64,000 bases of DNA from Gordonia humi (GCF_014197435.1 NZ_JACIFP010000001.1:4588001-4652000); one strand, 5' to 3'. Shown: positions 25,522 to 35,107, counted from the first letter of the stretch. Notes: a model not told the origin generated them from the letters alone. Numbers and translations are program-made.

Positions 25522-26754
25522 TCATGGTCGAGCGGCTCCCACCGGCGCGCGATCGACGTCGTCGGTGTGCACGCGGACTGGCAGACTCGCCAACGCACGC
25601 AGGGTGTTGTTGAGTGCCGGCGTCGACGGCCCGGCCGGCTCCCAGCTGCCGACACGGTGCACCAGCGCCGTCAGAAGAGCCTCGGCCTCGGCCCTGGCGA
25701 CCATCTGTCCGGCGCACCCGTGGATACCCGCACCGAAACCGGTGTGACCCGCCGTGCGTCGGGTGATGTCGAAGCGGTCCGGGTCGTCCCACCGGGCGGG
25801 GTCGCGGTTCGCCCCCGCGAAGAAGACCATGACTTTCGCATCGGCCGGCACCGTGACCGATCCGATGCGCGCCTCGGTCGTCGTCGTGCGGAAGAAGCCG
25901 ATCACCGGCGAGTCGATGCGAACGACTTCGTCGAAGGCCGACCGCACCAGGGTCGGATCCGCGCGGAGCATCGCCCATTGGTCCGGGTGCTCGATGAACC
26001 TGCGAATCGCGAAGCCGAGTGCACTGACCGTCGTATCGACCCCCGCGGTGAGGAACGATCGGACGAGCATTCCGGCCTGCTCGTCACTGACCGTTCCGGT
26101 GTCCGCCGCCTCGTAGATCTGGGCGCCGAACCCGCCGGGAGTCAGCGCTCCGCGTGCACAGGTGGCCTCGACCCAGGGCCGGATCCGCGCGGCGCGGTCC
26201 ATCGCCTCATCGAAGCGAGCATTCCGTGGGCCGAGCGAATCGAACGTGACGCCGCCGTAGGTCAGTAGGTTCTCGCGATTCTCCGCGGGCAGCCCGAGGG
26301 AATCCGGGAAGACCTTGAGGACGTACGCCTGGGCGAGGTCGGCGACCACGTCGAACGTCTCCCGCTGTACCAGACTGTCGACGAGTGCTTCGGCCTCCGC
26401 CGCGAATCTGTCGCGCAAGTCGCGCAGCGCTCGCGGGGACAGGATCCGAGTGAACACTCCTCTGGTCGTGCTGTGCAGCGGTGGATCCGCCTCGAGGATG
26501 ATGCTCGGTGCCCGCCACGGCGTCTCCTTCAGGAGATTCGAGTAGCCGACTCCCGCCGCGTTCGAGAAGGTCTCGTGATCGCGCAGGACTGCGTCGACGA
26601 GGTCGTGCCGCGCGACGCCCCACACGCCGTATTCTCTGAAATAGAACGCGTCGCCCGATCCGCGTAACTCAGCGAGCCGCGGAAAGGGATTCTCGAGGAA
26701 ATCGTCGCTGAACGGATCGATGTCCGTCACCGGACAGTCGAGTGGCTCTGACAT
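25522..26754 (-). CDS. Cytochrome P450
   Basis: 410 residues. I-helix AGVDTTV at about 237-243 (acid-alcohol pair D240-T241), ExxR EVVR at 276-279, heme-binding loop FGAGIHGCAGQ with C347 as iron ligand. The N-terminal DIDPFSDDFLENPFP and REYGVWGVARHD segments resemble CYP199-like enzymes that oxidise para-substituted benzoates, including O-demethylation; that subfamily link is from memory. Cotranscribed with an aromatic-acid-type importer, a ferredoxin and a reductase. Confidence 0.94.
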   Translation of the reverse strand: MSEPLDCPVTDIDPFSDDFLENPFPRLAELRGSGDAFYFREYGVWGVARHDLVDAVLRDHETFSNAAGVGYSNLLKETPWRAPSIILEADPPLHSTTRGVFTRILSPRALRDLRDRFAAEAEALVDSLVQRETFDVVADLAQAYVLKVFPDSLGLPAENRENLLTYGGVTFDSLGPRNARFDEAMDRAARIRPWVEATCARGALTPGGFGAQIYEAADTGTVSDEQAGMLVRSFLTAGVDTTVSALGFAIRRFIEHPDQWAMLRADPTLVRSAFDEVVRIDSPVIGFFRTTTTEARIGSVTVPADAKVMVFFAGANRDPARWDDPDRFDITRRTAGHTGFGAGIHGCAGQMVARAEAEALLTALVHRVGSWEPAGPSTPALNNTLRALASLPVRVHTDDVDRAPVGAARP

Positions 26755-26834
26755 GTGTTTCGTTTCCTTTCGCTTCGTTGATAGGTGTGCGCCGGGACCT
26801 CTCGATCCGCGTACGCACCTGCCTGCTCGACCGG

Positions 26835-28166
26835 TCAGGCCTGCGCCGCGCGCCGAGCTCCGCTCCGGGCCCGATCGGTCGTCGGCAGCGAGATCACTGC
26901 GACGAGCACCGCCCCGATCAGCAGTGGGATCGCGAACAGCAGGAACAGGGATGACGGCGACCAGTCACGGTCGAGCAGGATGCCGGCGAGTGTCGGCGAC
27001 AGAATCGCGCCGAGGCGTCCCACCGCGGACACCCAGCCGACTCCGGTCGCTCGGACGGCGGTCGGATAGCAGTCCGGCGCCAACGCGTACAGCCCGGTAG
27101 CGCTCGCGTTGACGAAGACTCCGACCGCGATCGCCGCAATGAGCGCGGTCGCAAGACTGCCCAACGCGGTGCTCATCGCAACGAAGGCGATACTCGCGCC
27201 GATCAGCGCCGCGACGGCCAGCTTTCGGCTCGAGACGACGACTGCGAGAAGGCTGAACACCAGTGTGGCGGCCACGCCTCCGAGGTTGAGCAGCATGCCT
27301 CCGCTCACGCCCTGTCCGGCCGACAGCCCGCTCTCCTGCAACAGCTTCGGGGTCCAGCTGGTGGCGAAGTAGAACGCGGCCATCATGATGAAGAACGCGA
27401 GTCCGAGCAGGACCGTTCGGACTCCGTTCCGGCCGCTCAGGAACGACTGGGACGAGGTCTCCTCGGTGACGATCTCCGGCTCCGGCAGTGCCGACAGCGG
27501 CTCGAGCCCCATCTTCGGAAGAGTGGCATTCAGCTCGTCCAATGCACCTGCCGGCCGGCGTGCGACGAGGTAGTCGATCGATTCGGGCATCTTCGCCCAC
27601 ACGACCACGGCAAGGACCAGCGTCAGCATGGCTCCGATCACGAAGCTGGCCCGCCAGCTGAATGTGTCCATCACGGACGAGACGACCACGCCGCCGATGA
27701 CTCCGCCGAGCGGGAGCCCGCACGTGTAGATCGCGATCATCGTGCCGCGCCGACGACGGGGAGAGAACTCCGCGGTGATGACCGGCAGGCTGGCTACGAG
27801 ACCACCGATACCGAGGCCAGTGACCACGCGGCACGCTCCCAGTTGCACCGCATTGGTCGTCGCTGCGGCCGCGCCCATGGCGACGACGACCGCGATCAGG
27901 CAGTACAAGGTCAAGCGGCGGCGCCCGATGCGATCGGCGAGCGGTGCGATGAGCGCCGACCCGACCGCCATTCCAACGAGAGCACTACTGAGAAGAACCC
28001 CCGTCTGCGCACCGCTCAGGCCCCACTCCGTCTCGAGTTCCGGTGCTGCGAACGCCATCAGGAGAAGGTCGTATCCCTCGGACAAGACTATCGCGAGACA
28101 TATTCCGACGACCATCATCTGATATCTACTCATCGGCGCATTGTCGATGGATTCACGAATGTTCAT
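26835..28166 (-). CDS. MFS transporter, aromatic acid:H+ symporter-like
   Basis: 443 residues, 12 membrane segments. The first segment carries SEGYDLLLMAFAAPEL, close to the DGYD motif of AAHS transporters (PcaK/BenK type); loop 2-3 carries the PLADRIGRRR motif, and a large loop lies between segments 6 and 7. ATG 28166 has AAGGAG 4 bases upstream; the alternative start 21 bases earlier has none. First gene of the P450 operon, so its substrate is probably also the P450 substrate. Confidence 0.88.
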   Translation of the reverse strand: MNIRESIDNAPMSRYQMMVVGICLAIVLSEGYDLLLMAFAAPELETEWGLSGAQTGVLLSSALVGMAVGSALIAPLADRIGRRRLTLYCLIAVVVAMGAAAATTNAVQLGACRVVTGLGIGGLVASLPVITAEFSPRRRRGTMIAIYTCGLPLGGVIGGVVVSSVMDTFSWRASFVIGAMLTLVLAVVVWAKMPESIDYLVARRPAGALDELNATLPKMGLEPLSALPEPEIVTEETSSQSFLSGRNGVRTVLLGLAFFIMMAAFYFATSWTPKLLQESGLSAGQGVSGGMLLNLGGVAATLVFSLLAVVVSSRKLAVAALIGASIAFVAMSTALGSLATALIAAIAVGVFVNASATGLYALAPDCYPTAVRATGVGWVSAVGRLGAILSPTLAGILLDRDWSPSSLFLLFAIPLLIGAVLVAVISLPTTDRARSGARRAAQA

Positions 28167-28288
28167 CAGACTCCTTTTCGCCCACATTGAGGACGTGTGT
28201 GGAAAGTGCGCGTACGCACGAGATGATTACCCCTTCGAAACAACCGACACCTATCCGAAGGTGAGCGAAGGAACATCTCGTCGGAGTG

Positions 28289-28373
28289 TGTAACCTGAAT
28301 CACCTTCGCTATTCAATAGGCTAGAGTTTCCGAGGACGCATTCCCATCCGAATAGCGTCGGCACCTATCCACT
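28289..28373 (-). promoter_or_regulatory. Conserved upstream element of the MFS/P450 operon
   Basis: TGTAACCTGAATCAC at 28289-28303 differs by one base from the box at 19774; CCGAATA (28348) and ATCCACT (28367) follow in the same order. An 8-base inverted repeat (CGCTATTC at 28307 and GAATAGCG at 28350) is also present. Candidate binding region for the AraC regulator. Confidence 0.6.
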
Positions 28374-28402
28374 TGGCGAATCACCAGTGATTCTCCATGC
28401 AC

Positions 28403-28451
28403 GACGAGGCCCGAAGGGATCCGATAGAGCCGGTTCCCTTCGGGCCTCGTC
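28403..28451. terminator. 17-bp hairpin after the E2 gene
   Basis: Arms 28403-28419 and 28435-28451 are perfectly complementary with a 15-base loop, 34 bases beyond the E2 stop codon. It separates the E1-E2 transcript from the MFS/P450 promoter region. Confidence 0.8.
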
Positions 28452-28484
28452 TTCTTCAGTTATCAATCCGTCTCGATCTGCGAC

Positions 28485-29603
28485 TCAGATCAATCGCGCC
28501 GAACCCTGTTCAGATTCGAGCGTTGTTCGCACGGCGGTCAGATAGCGCGCAGCATCCGCACCGTCCACGATCCGGTGGTCGTACGACAACGACAGATACG
28601 CCATCGATCGGGCTTCGATCCGAAGGCCGTCGGCGTCCCGGATCGGGACGAGCCGCTCGACCACGGAGCCGATGCCGAGAATCGCCGACTGCGGCTGGTT
28701 GATGATCGGTGTGTCGAACAGTGCACCGCGACTTCCGGTGTTCGTGATCGTGAACGTTCCGCCACTCAGTTCGTCCGGGGCTATCGTCCCGGCCCGAACT
28801 CGATCAGCGCATCCTCCGATGGCCTTGGCGAGTTCCGTGAGACTCATCCGGTCGGCATCGAAGATGACCGGCACCATCAGCCCCTTCTCGCTGTCCACCG
28901 CCATCCCGAGATGCACGTAGTCGTGATAAGTGACCTCGGTGCACTCCGGGTCGAGCGATGAGTTGATCACCGCGTGATCCCGCAGCGCGTCGACCGCTGC
29001 GGCGACGAAGAACGGCAGGAACGACAACTTTGTCCCGGTCCGCTCCAGGAATTCGTCCTTGGTTCGGGCGCGCAACCTCACGATCTCCGTGACGTCGACC
29101 TCCACGACACTCGTCAACTGCGCCGACGTCTGCAGAGACGCGAGCATCCGCTGCGCGATCGTGCGCCGGATGCGCGGCAGCTTCTCAGTCCGGACCCTGT
29201 CGTCCGACGGGGTCGACAACGACGGCGGCGTCACCTGCGCGACAGTGCTCGGCACTGCTGGTGCCGGCTCCGGTGTCGACTCCGGTGTCGACTCCAGTTC
29301 GGGTGCGGACACCGCGTCAGGCGCCGACGTGGACGAACGGGTATCGCCGCCCGTCGCACCGATGGTCGCGACCGCGCCGCCCACCTCCACCTGTTCGTCC
29401 TCGCCGATCAGGATCTCGAGGAGGACGCCGGTCGCGGGTGACGGCACCTCAGTGTCGACCTTGTCGGTGGCCACCTCTAGAAGGGGCTCGCCCTTCTCGA
29501 CGTGCTCCCCCGCGACCTTCAGCCATGTCGTGATCGTCGCCTCCGTCACGCTCTCGCCGAGCGAGGGCAGGACGATCGTGGTCGTTGTCGATGTGTTGCT
29601 CAT
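28485..29603 (-). CDS. 2-oxoacid dehydrogenase E2 (lipoyl acyltransferase), short form
   Basis: 372 residues. One lipoyl domain with the lipoylated K48 in EVATDKVDTE, a Pro/Ser/Thr-rich linker (about 88-135), then the acyltransferase domain ending in the catalytic SYDHRIVDGADAAR motif (HxxxDG). I do not see a peripheral subunit-binding domain in the linker, which normally holds E1 or E3; actinobacterial E2 proteins are usually longer with two or three lipoyl domains. It lies 17 bases after the E1 gene. No E3 gene accompanies it, so it presumably shares the housekeeping dihydrolipoyl dehydrogenase. Confidence 0.88.
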   Translation of the reverse strand: MSNTSTTTTIVLPSLGESVTEATITTWLKVAGEHVEKGEPLLEVATDKVDTEVPSPATGVLLEILIGEDEQVEVGGAVATIGATGGDTRSSTSAPDAVSAPELESTPESTPEPAPAVPSTVAQVTPPSLSTPSDDRVRTEKLPRIRRTIAQRMLASLQTSAQLTSVVEVDVTEIVRLRARTKDEFLERTGTKLSFLPFFVAAAVDALRDHAVINSSLDPECTEVTYHDYVHLGMAVDSEKGLMVPVIFDADRMSLTELAKAIGGCADRVRAGTIAPDELSGGTFTITNTGSRGALFDTPIINQPQSAILGIGSVVERLVPIRDADGLRIEARSMAYLSLSYDHRIVDGADAARYLTAVRTTLESEQGSARLI

Positions 29604-29620
29604 TCCAATGCCCTTCTCGG

Positions 29621-31957
29621 TCAGTCGACCAGATCGAGTGCGGCTCGAACGATGCTGTCCGCATCGATGCCGTGGTATCGGTAGACGTCGTCGAGCGATC
29701 CGACCTGTCCGAACGAACTCACTCCCAGCGCAGTTCCGGCGACGCGGTTGACCCCGGTCAGGAACGCGAGAGTATGCGGGTGCCCGTCGAGGACGGTGAC
29801 CATCGGCGCCGCGCGATCTGCGGGGAACACCTGGTCGAGCACCCAGGAAGGGCCGCCGCCGACTCCGCGGCGCGCCTGGATCGCCTCGAACAGCAGGCCC
29901 GGGCTCGTCACACACACCACCTCCACGGCGATGCCCTGCGCAGCCAGCCGCTCCGCCGCAGCGATCGTCTCGGGGACGATCGCGCCCATCCCGACGACCG
30001 TCACATCCGGTGTGTCGGCACGCCGGAGCGTGTATGCGCCGGCGACGACCTGTCGGCGGCGCCGCTCACGTGCGGCGGAGTCCTCCGGGACCTGTGCCAG
30101 AGTCTGATCGACCGGACGGGTAGACAGTCGCAGGTACGACGAGGAACCGTCGGGACGGCCGAGTCGCGAGATGCTGTCGAACAGCGTCCAGTTCACATCG
30201 ATGGCGAAGGCCGGCTCGTAACTCACGCAGCCGGGCTGTTCGAGGCCGATCGACGGGGTCTTGATCGACTGGTGCGCACCGCCCTCTGCTGCGAGACTCA
30301 CACCGGACGGCGTACCGACGAGAATCGACTGACCACCCGCATAGATCCCGTACGACCACGGCTCCAACGCGCGCTCGACGAACGGGTCGTACATCACGCC
30401 GATCGGGAAGATCGGCTCGCCCCACCTGCTCCAGGTCGCCCCGAGCTCCCCCATCAGACCGACCAGGTTCGTCTCGGCGATTCCGAGCTCCATATGCTGT
30501 CCCGTCGGCCTCTCCCGCCAGTGCAGAATCGTCTCCGGATCGTCGGCGAACCAGTTCTGCCGCTCGGTGGGCGACCACACGCCGACCTTGTTCAACCAGC
30601 CCGCGAGATTAGTCGTCGACGAGACGTCCGGACTCACCGTCACGATGCGTTTGGCCGCATCCGGCGCCTGCCTGCTCAGATCCAGCAGGGCTCGCCCCAA
30701 CGCAGCCTGCGTGGTCGACGTCCCCGTCGGGGTGCGACCGGTGTCGGTCGGCACCGCCGGCGGTGCCGTGAGTTCCACGGGAGGCCGCTTGAGCCGCTGC
30801 GCCGTCGCAGTGCAGACCCGCCCTTCGGGCGACCGCGCGTCGAACCGACCCCATGGAGCAGCAGGATCCATACCGAGCTCCGCCGCCAGCTGCACATACT
30901 CCTCATCGGTGAGCAGCGACGAGTGGTTCTGCGGGTGTCCCTGCGTAGGCAGGCCGTTGCCCTTGATCGTGTAGGCGATGATCGCAGTCGGACGGGTGTC
31001 GTCGATCTTCGCGTACGCCGCACGCAATGCCGGAAGATCGTGCCCACCCAGGTTGCGGATGGCAGCCAAGAGGGTCTGGTCGTCGAGCGCTGCGATGAGC
31101 TCCGCGATCGCCATTGCACCCTCACCCTGTCCCGGCAGCCTGGACCGGACCTCGTCGGCCTCGCAGCGCAGGAGTCGTTGGTACTCGGGGTTCGGCATGT
31201 CGACGATCCGCGTCCTCAACGCATCACCGCCCGGACGAGCGAACAGCGATTCCAGCAGCTCTCCGAACTGGACCGTGATCACCTGCCACCCGGCCGCAGA
31301 GAACATCGCCTCGATCCGGCCCGCCGCGATGTTCGGCACCACACGGTCGAGCGACTGACGGTTGAGGTCCACGATCCAGACGATCTCACCGAGATCGGCC
31401 ACGGAGGTGTCGAGGACCGCCTCCCACACCGCGCCTTCATCCAGTTCGGCGTCTCCGACGAGTGAGTACTGCCGACCGGCCCCGGTCCCGCAGATCGTCG
31501 TGTCCACGTAACGTCGGGCGAAGGCGCCCCAGATCGGGGCGGTCGCGCCGATACCGACCGAGCCGGTGGAGTAGTCGACGGGGTCGGGGTCCTTCGACCG
31601 GCTGGGGTACGACTGCAGGCCGCCGAACTCGCGGAGGGTGGTCAGGTACTTCTCGTCGAGTTCGCCGATCAGGTAGTTGATGCCGTGCAGAACGGGGGAC
31701 GCGTGGGGCTTCACCGACACACGATCACCCGACTGGAGCTGGCCGAACCACAGCGACGTCATGATCGACACCATCGAGGCACACGACGCCTGATGGCCGC
31801 CGACCTTCAAGCCGGTAGGGTTGGGCCGCACTCTGTTGGCATGATGAATCATGGCGGTCGAGAGCCAGAGGATGCGCTTCTCGATCGTCGACATCACGTC
31901 GACGATCGCGGCCGAATCACTCGATGAGGATTCAGTGGGAATACCGATGCTCGTCAC
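29621..31957 (-). CDS. 2-oxoacid dehydrogenase E1, homodimeric (AceE-like) type
   Basis: 778 residues, transketolase-like. The TPP/metal motif starts at GDAELDEGAVWEA and closes at VDLNRQSLD, as in AceE. N-terminal HHANRVRPNPTGLKVGGHQASCAS and the PQNHSSLLTDEEY segment are also AceE-like. It is shorter than AceE (about 900), so parts are trimmed. GTG at 31957 with AGGAAG upstream is preferred; an extension would run into the promoter. It forms a two-gene unit with the E2 gene and is divergent from an Lrp regulator. Substrate is some 2-oxoacid, possibly one released by ring cleavage in the island. Confidence 0.85.
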   Translation of the reverse strand: MTSIGIPTESSSSDSAAIVDVMSTIEKRILWLSTAMIHHANRVRPNPTGLKVGGHQASCASMVSIMTSLWFGQLQSGDRVSVKPHASPVLHGINYLIGELDEKYLTTLREFGGLQSYPSRSKDPDPVDYSTGSVGIGATAPIWGAFARRYVDTTICGTGAGRQYSLVGDAELDEGAVWEAVLDTSVADLGEIVWIVDLNRQSLDRVVPNIAAGRIEAMFSAAGWQVITVQFGELLESLFARPGGDALRTRIVDMPNPEYQRLLRCEADEVRSRLPGQGEGAMAIAELIAALDDQTLLAAIRNLGGHDLPALRAAYAKIDDTRPTAIIAYTIKGNGLPTQGHPQNHSSLLTDEEYVQLAAELGMDPAAPWGRFDARSPEGRVCTATAQRLKRPPVELTAPPAVPTDTGRTPTGTSTTQAALGRALLDLSRQAPDAAKRIVTVSPDVSSTTNLAGWLNKVGVWSPTERQNWFADDPETILHWRERPTGQHMELGIAETNLVGLMGELGATWSRWGEPIFPIGVMYDPFVERALEPWSYGIYAGGQSILVGTPSGVSLAAEGGAHQSIKTPSIGLEQPGCVSYEPAFAIDVNWTLFDSISRLGRPDGSSSYLRLSTRPVDQTLAQVPEDSAARERRRRQVVAGAYTLRRADTPDVTVVGMGAIVPETIAAAERLAAQGIAVEVVCVTSPGLLFEAIQARRGVGGGPSWVLDQVFPADRAAPMVTVLDGHPHTLAFLTGVNRVAGTALGVSSFGQVGSLDDVYRYHGIDADSIVRAALDLVD

Positions 31958-32084
31958 GTCTTCACTTCCTATCCAGGTGCGCTCGTCTGAGAGGAAATCG
32001 ACGGAGAGTTCATTCACGTACGAGGACGGACGAGGCGGTACCGGCGATCCGATTGATTCCAGACGATCACAGATGATCGAACGA

Positions 32085-32125
32085 CTACTCAAAGGCTATG
32101 GAGTGGATCTGCCGACTGCATAGCC
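32085..32125. promoter_or_regulatory. Inverted repeat between E1 and Lrp genes
   Basis: The 424-base region between the divergent E1 and Lrp genes has no gene. It contains GGCTATG (32094) and CATAGCC (32119), a perfect 7-base repeat with 18-base spacing, preceded by CTACTCAAAGGCTA, which resembles CTATTCAATAGGCTA in the MFS promoter at 28309. GTGCA (32229) and TGCAC (32251) form a second spaced repeat nearer the Lrp start. Candidate Lrp sites. Confidence 0.4.
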
Positions 32126-32381
32126 GTATTGCGCAACTACCCATCCGGGAGGCGAACAGCTCTGCACGATCTGCTCGCCGAATAATCGATGCACGTAGGA
32201 TAGTGACCATCTGCGGGTGTTCCAGGCGTGCAATTCACCGGGAATTCACTGCACCAGCAGGTCTTCTACGGACGTATGAATCGCACTGTGTCCCTTCGGG
32301 CACAGCCGTCCACGCCTCTATGTCGGCGGATTCTGCATTCGTACGGATCCTGTTCAGTACGCACGATCGGAGTGGATCTTC

Positions 32382-32864
32382 ATGCCTACCGCACGCACCA
32401 TCGACGCCATCGACGCCAAAATCCTCGTGGCGTTGACCGAGGATCCCCGTGCCACGGTCCTCGCGCTGGCATCGAAGTCGAACCTCTCCCGAAACACCGT
32501 CCAGACCCGTCTCGCCAAGATGGACGCGAACGGTGTGCTGCGGAACTTCGATCGATCCGTCGATCCTGCCGCAGCCGGGTATCCGCTGACCGCATTCGTC
32601 TTCACCCGGGTCGCCCAACAGAGTCTCGCGCAGATCGCGAGCGCACTCGAAGCCATCCCCGAGGTGATCGAGGTCCACGGGCTCAGCGGACAGACCGACT
32701 TGTTGATCCACGTCGTCGCCCAAGGCGCAGACGATCTGTATCGCACCGCGGGTCGGATTCTCGGTATCGACGGCGTCGAACAGACCAACACCGCGCTCGC
32801 GATGCGGAAGCTCGTCGATTACCGAGTCACTCCGCTGCTCGCTCCTCTCGCGGCGCAGCGCTGA
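32382..32864 (+). CDS. Lrp/AsnC-family regulator
   Basis: 160 residues. N-terminal helix-turn-helix ([20 protein letters not shown] and [18 protein letters not shown]) and C-terminal RAM ligand-binding domain ([21 protein letters not shown]). Lrp proteins sense amino acids or related acids. It lies between the E1-E2 pair (divergent) and the acetolactate-synthase-like, MscR and aminotransferase genes (same direction), so it is likely to control one or both groups. Confidence 0.93.
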   Translation: MPTARTIDAIDAKILVALTEDPRATVLALASKSNLSRNTVQTRLAKMDANGVLRNFDRSVDPAAAGYPLTAFVFTRVAQQSLAQIASALEAIPEVIEVHGLSGQTDLLIHVVAQGADDLYRTAGRILGIDGVEQTNTALAMRKLVDYRVTPLLAPLAAQR

Positions 32865-32953
32865 GTTCACCTTCGGTGCGCAGTCTGCACGCGTCAAACG
32901 TCTCCGAGCCGAGAGCGACGAGCAGACTGATCATCTTCCGGCGACCGGGTTGT

Positions 32954-33074
32954 CGGAGGCGCCGAGTACATGGTGAACTCGACGCCTCCGGCAGCGAACA
33001 TCTGTCGTTCACGCCTTTCCTCCGAGCCCGAGGATGTCCCGGCGGCCCATTCGAAGGATCCACCCCCTCCTTCG
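32954..33074 (+). promoter_or_regulatory. Leader with two hairpins before the TPP-enzyme gene
   Basis: The 245-base gap after Lrp holds a 13-bp hairpin with one mismatch (32954-32967 with 32977-32990) and a 7-bp hairpin (33053-33059 with 33068-33074) ending 36 bases before the start codon. The first could terminate the Lrp transcript; both together could form an attenuator of the acetolactate-synthase-like gene. No clear leader peptide was found. Confidence 0.4.
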
Positions 33075-33109
33075 TTACGCCGCGCCTGTGCCGACCGAAG
33101 GACGTACCT

Positions 33110-35107
33110 GTGAGTACCCCTGCCCCCACCCGACTCCGCCCCCGAAATGCGCTCTCCACCAGTACCTCCGAATCGGTTTCCGCCCCCCTAACGGGCGCCC
33201 GTGCGGTGGTGAGGACGTTGGAGAACCTCGGCATCGACTGCGTCTTCGGGATCCCCGGCGGCGCCATCCTCCCCGTCTATGACTCGCTTGCCGAATCACG
33301 ACGTGTCCGACACGTTCTGACCCGTCATGAACAGGCTGCCGGCCATGCTGCGACCGGATACGCACAGGCGACCGGCCGGGTCGGCGTGTGTATCGCCACC
33401 TCCGGGCCGGGCGCGACCAACCTGGTCACCGCGATCGCCGACGCCCAGGCCGACTCTGTGCCCCTCGTGGCCATCACCGGACAGGTCGCCCGTGGACTGA
33501 TCGGGACGGATGCGTTCCAGGAAGCCGACATCATCGGGATCACCGCGCCGATCACAAAGTACAATGTCATGGTCACCGACGCCGCCGACATACCCCGGGT
33601 CCTCGCTGAGGCCTTCCACATCGCTTCGACCGGGCGTCCCGGCGCAGTCCTGGTCGACATCCCGAAAGACGTGCAGCAGGCCACTGCCGCATACTCCTGG
33701 CCGGTGCGGGTCGACCTCCCTGGTTATCGTCCGAACCTCATGCCGAACGCCAATCGGATCCGAGATGCCGTGGAGGCCATCCGGACCTCGACCTCTCCGG
33801 TGCTCTACGTCGGCGGCGGTGCGGTCAAGGCCGAGGCCGAGGCCGATCTCCTGGAGCTGGCGGAGGCGACCGGCATCCCCGTGGTGACGACGCTGATGGC
33901 GCGCGGCGTGTTCCCCGACAGCCATCCCCTCCACTACGGAATGCCCGGCATGCACGGGGCCGTCGCCGCCGTCGCTGCACTGCAACGCAGTGACCTGTTG
34001 ATCGCACTCGGAACCCGCTTCGATGACCGGGTCACCGGTCACTCGGAGTCGTTCGCCCCGCATGCTCGGGTGATCCACGCCGACATCGATCCCGCCGAGA
34101 TCGGCAAGAACCGACCGGTCGACGTCCCGATCGTCGGAGACTGCCGGGAAGTCGTTCGCGCCATCGTCTCGGCGTTCCGAAGCAACCGCTCGGCGTCGTC
34201 AATGCGCCACGATCTTCGCGAATGGCGCGCCGTACTGGACGGCATCGAGCAGACGTACCCGGTCAGCTACGATCGGCCCGTCGACCAGTCGCTGTCCCCG
34301 CAAGCGGTGATCGAGACTCTCGGAGCGACGGTCGGCCCCGACGCGATCTACGCCTCCGGCGTCGGTCAGCATCAGATGTGGGCCGCACAGTTCATCGGAT
34401 TCGAACGACCGCGCACCTGGCTCAACTCCGGCGGCCTGGGGACGATGGGATACGCGGTGCCGGCGGCCCTCGGCGCCAAACTCGGCGCTCCGGAGCGCGA
34501 GGTCTGGGCGATCGACGGCGACGGCTGCTTCCAGATGACGAATCAGGAGCTGGCGACCGCCGCCATCGAAGGCGTCCCGATCAAAGTCGCACTGATCAAC
34601 AACGGGAACCTAGGAATGGTCAAGCAGCTTCAGGACGTCCACTTCGATGGCCGCCATTCGAGCATCGATCTCGCGACGCACTCGCATCAGATCCCGGACT
34701 TCGTCAAACTCGCCGAGTCGTTGGGTTGTGTCGCGTTCCGCTGCGATCGCGAAGACCAGGTCGACGATGTCATCGCGCGTGCGCGCCGGATCGCCGACCG
34801 GCCGGTCGTCATCGATTTCATCGTCAACGACGATGTCCTCGTCTGGCCGATGATCGCAGCCGGGGCGAGCAACGACGAGATCATGGCCGCCGACGGAATC
34901 CGTCCGCTCTTCGACGACGAGACCGAGTACTCGTCGCACACCGGTAGTCGTGCCCCGGTTCCGGGGCACCCTGCATCACCCCCAACCCGATCCAACCTTG
35001 AGGAGTACCCATGCCCCAGCACGTCCGCGGAGTCATCGCTCGATCATCCGGCGCGCCCGTCGAACTCACCGATATCGTCATCCCTGACCCAGGACCGGGC
35101 GAGGTGA
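33110..35107 (+). CDS. Acetolactate-synthase-like TPP enzyme (catalytic subunit)
   Basis: 665 residues. Closest in motifs to AHAS large subunits: [13 protein letters not shown], catalytic E74 in [22 protein letters not shown], the TPP motif [15 protein letters not shown] near 468 and [10 protein letters not shown]. There is no regulatory subunit gene (ilvN) next to it, unlike the housekeeping enzyme. GTG 33110 has GAAGGA 7 bases upstream. The frame runs 97 bases into the mscR gene; residues from about 612 onward are not AHAS-like and include a palindromic hairpin, so the original stop was probably lost. Could make or use an acetolactate-type intermediate or decarboxylate another 2-oxoacid. 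Confidence 0.8.
   Translation: MSTPAPTRLRPRNALSTSTSESVSAPLTGARAVVRTLENLGIDCVFGIPGGAILPVYDSLAESRRVRHVLTRHEQAAGHAATGYAQATGRVGVCIATSGPGATNLVTAIADAQADSVPLVAITGQVARGLIGTDAFQEADIIGITAPITKYNVMVTDAADIPRVLAEAFHIASTGRPGAVLVDIPKDVQQATAAYSWPVRVDLPGYRPNLMPNANRIRDAVEAIRTSTSPVLYVGGGAVKAEAEADLLELAEATGIPVVTTLMARGVFPDSHPLHYGMPGMHGAVAAVAALQRSDLLIALGTRFDDRVTGHSESFAPHARVIHADIDPAEIGKNRPVDVPIVGDCREVVRAIVSAFRSNRSASSMRHDLREWRAVLDGIEQTYPVSYDRPVDQSLSPQAVIETLGATVGPDAIYASGVGQHQMWAAQFIGFERPRTWLNSGGLGTMGYAVPAALGAKLGAPEREVWAIDGDGCFQMTNQELATAAIEGVPIKVALINNGNLGMVKQLQDVHFDGRHSSIDLATHSHQIPDFVKLAESLGCVAFRCDREDQVDDVIARARRIADRPVVIDFIVNDDVLVWPMIAAGASNDEIMAADGIRPLFDDETEYSSHTGSRAPVPGHPASPPTRSNLEEYPCPSTSAESSLDHPARPSNSPISSSLTQDRAR
34950..34969. 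terminator. Palindromic hairpin in the 3' overlap region
   Basis: GTGCCCCGG and CCGGGGCAC around TT form a near-perfect palindrome, 41 bases before the mscR start. It lies inside the unusual C-terminal extension of the TPP enzyme, and would normally sit between the two genes. It may reduce read-through into mscR. Confidence 0.45.

Noticed and set aside
33110..35107. Housekeeping acetolactate synthase ilvB
   Set aside because: No ilvN or ilvC follows, and the gene is inside a catabolic island with an unusual C-terminal overlap; a dedicated paralogue is more likely.
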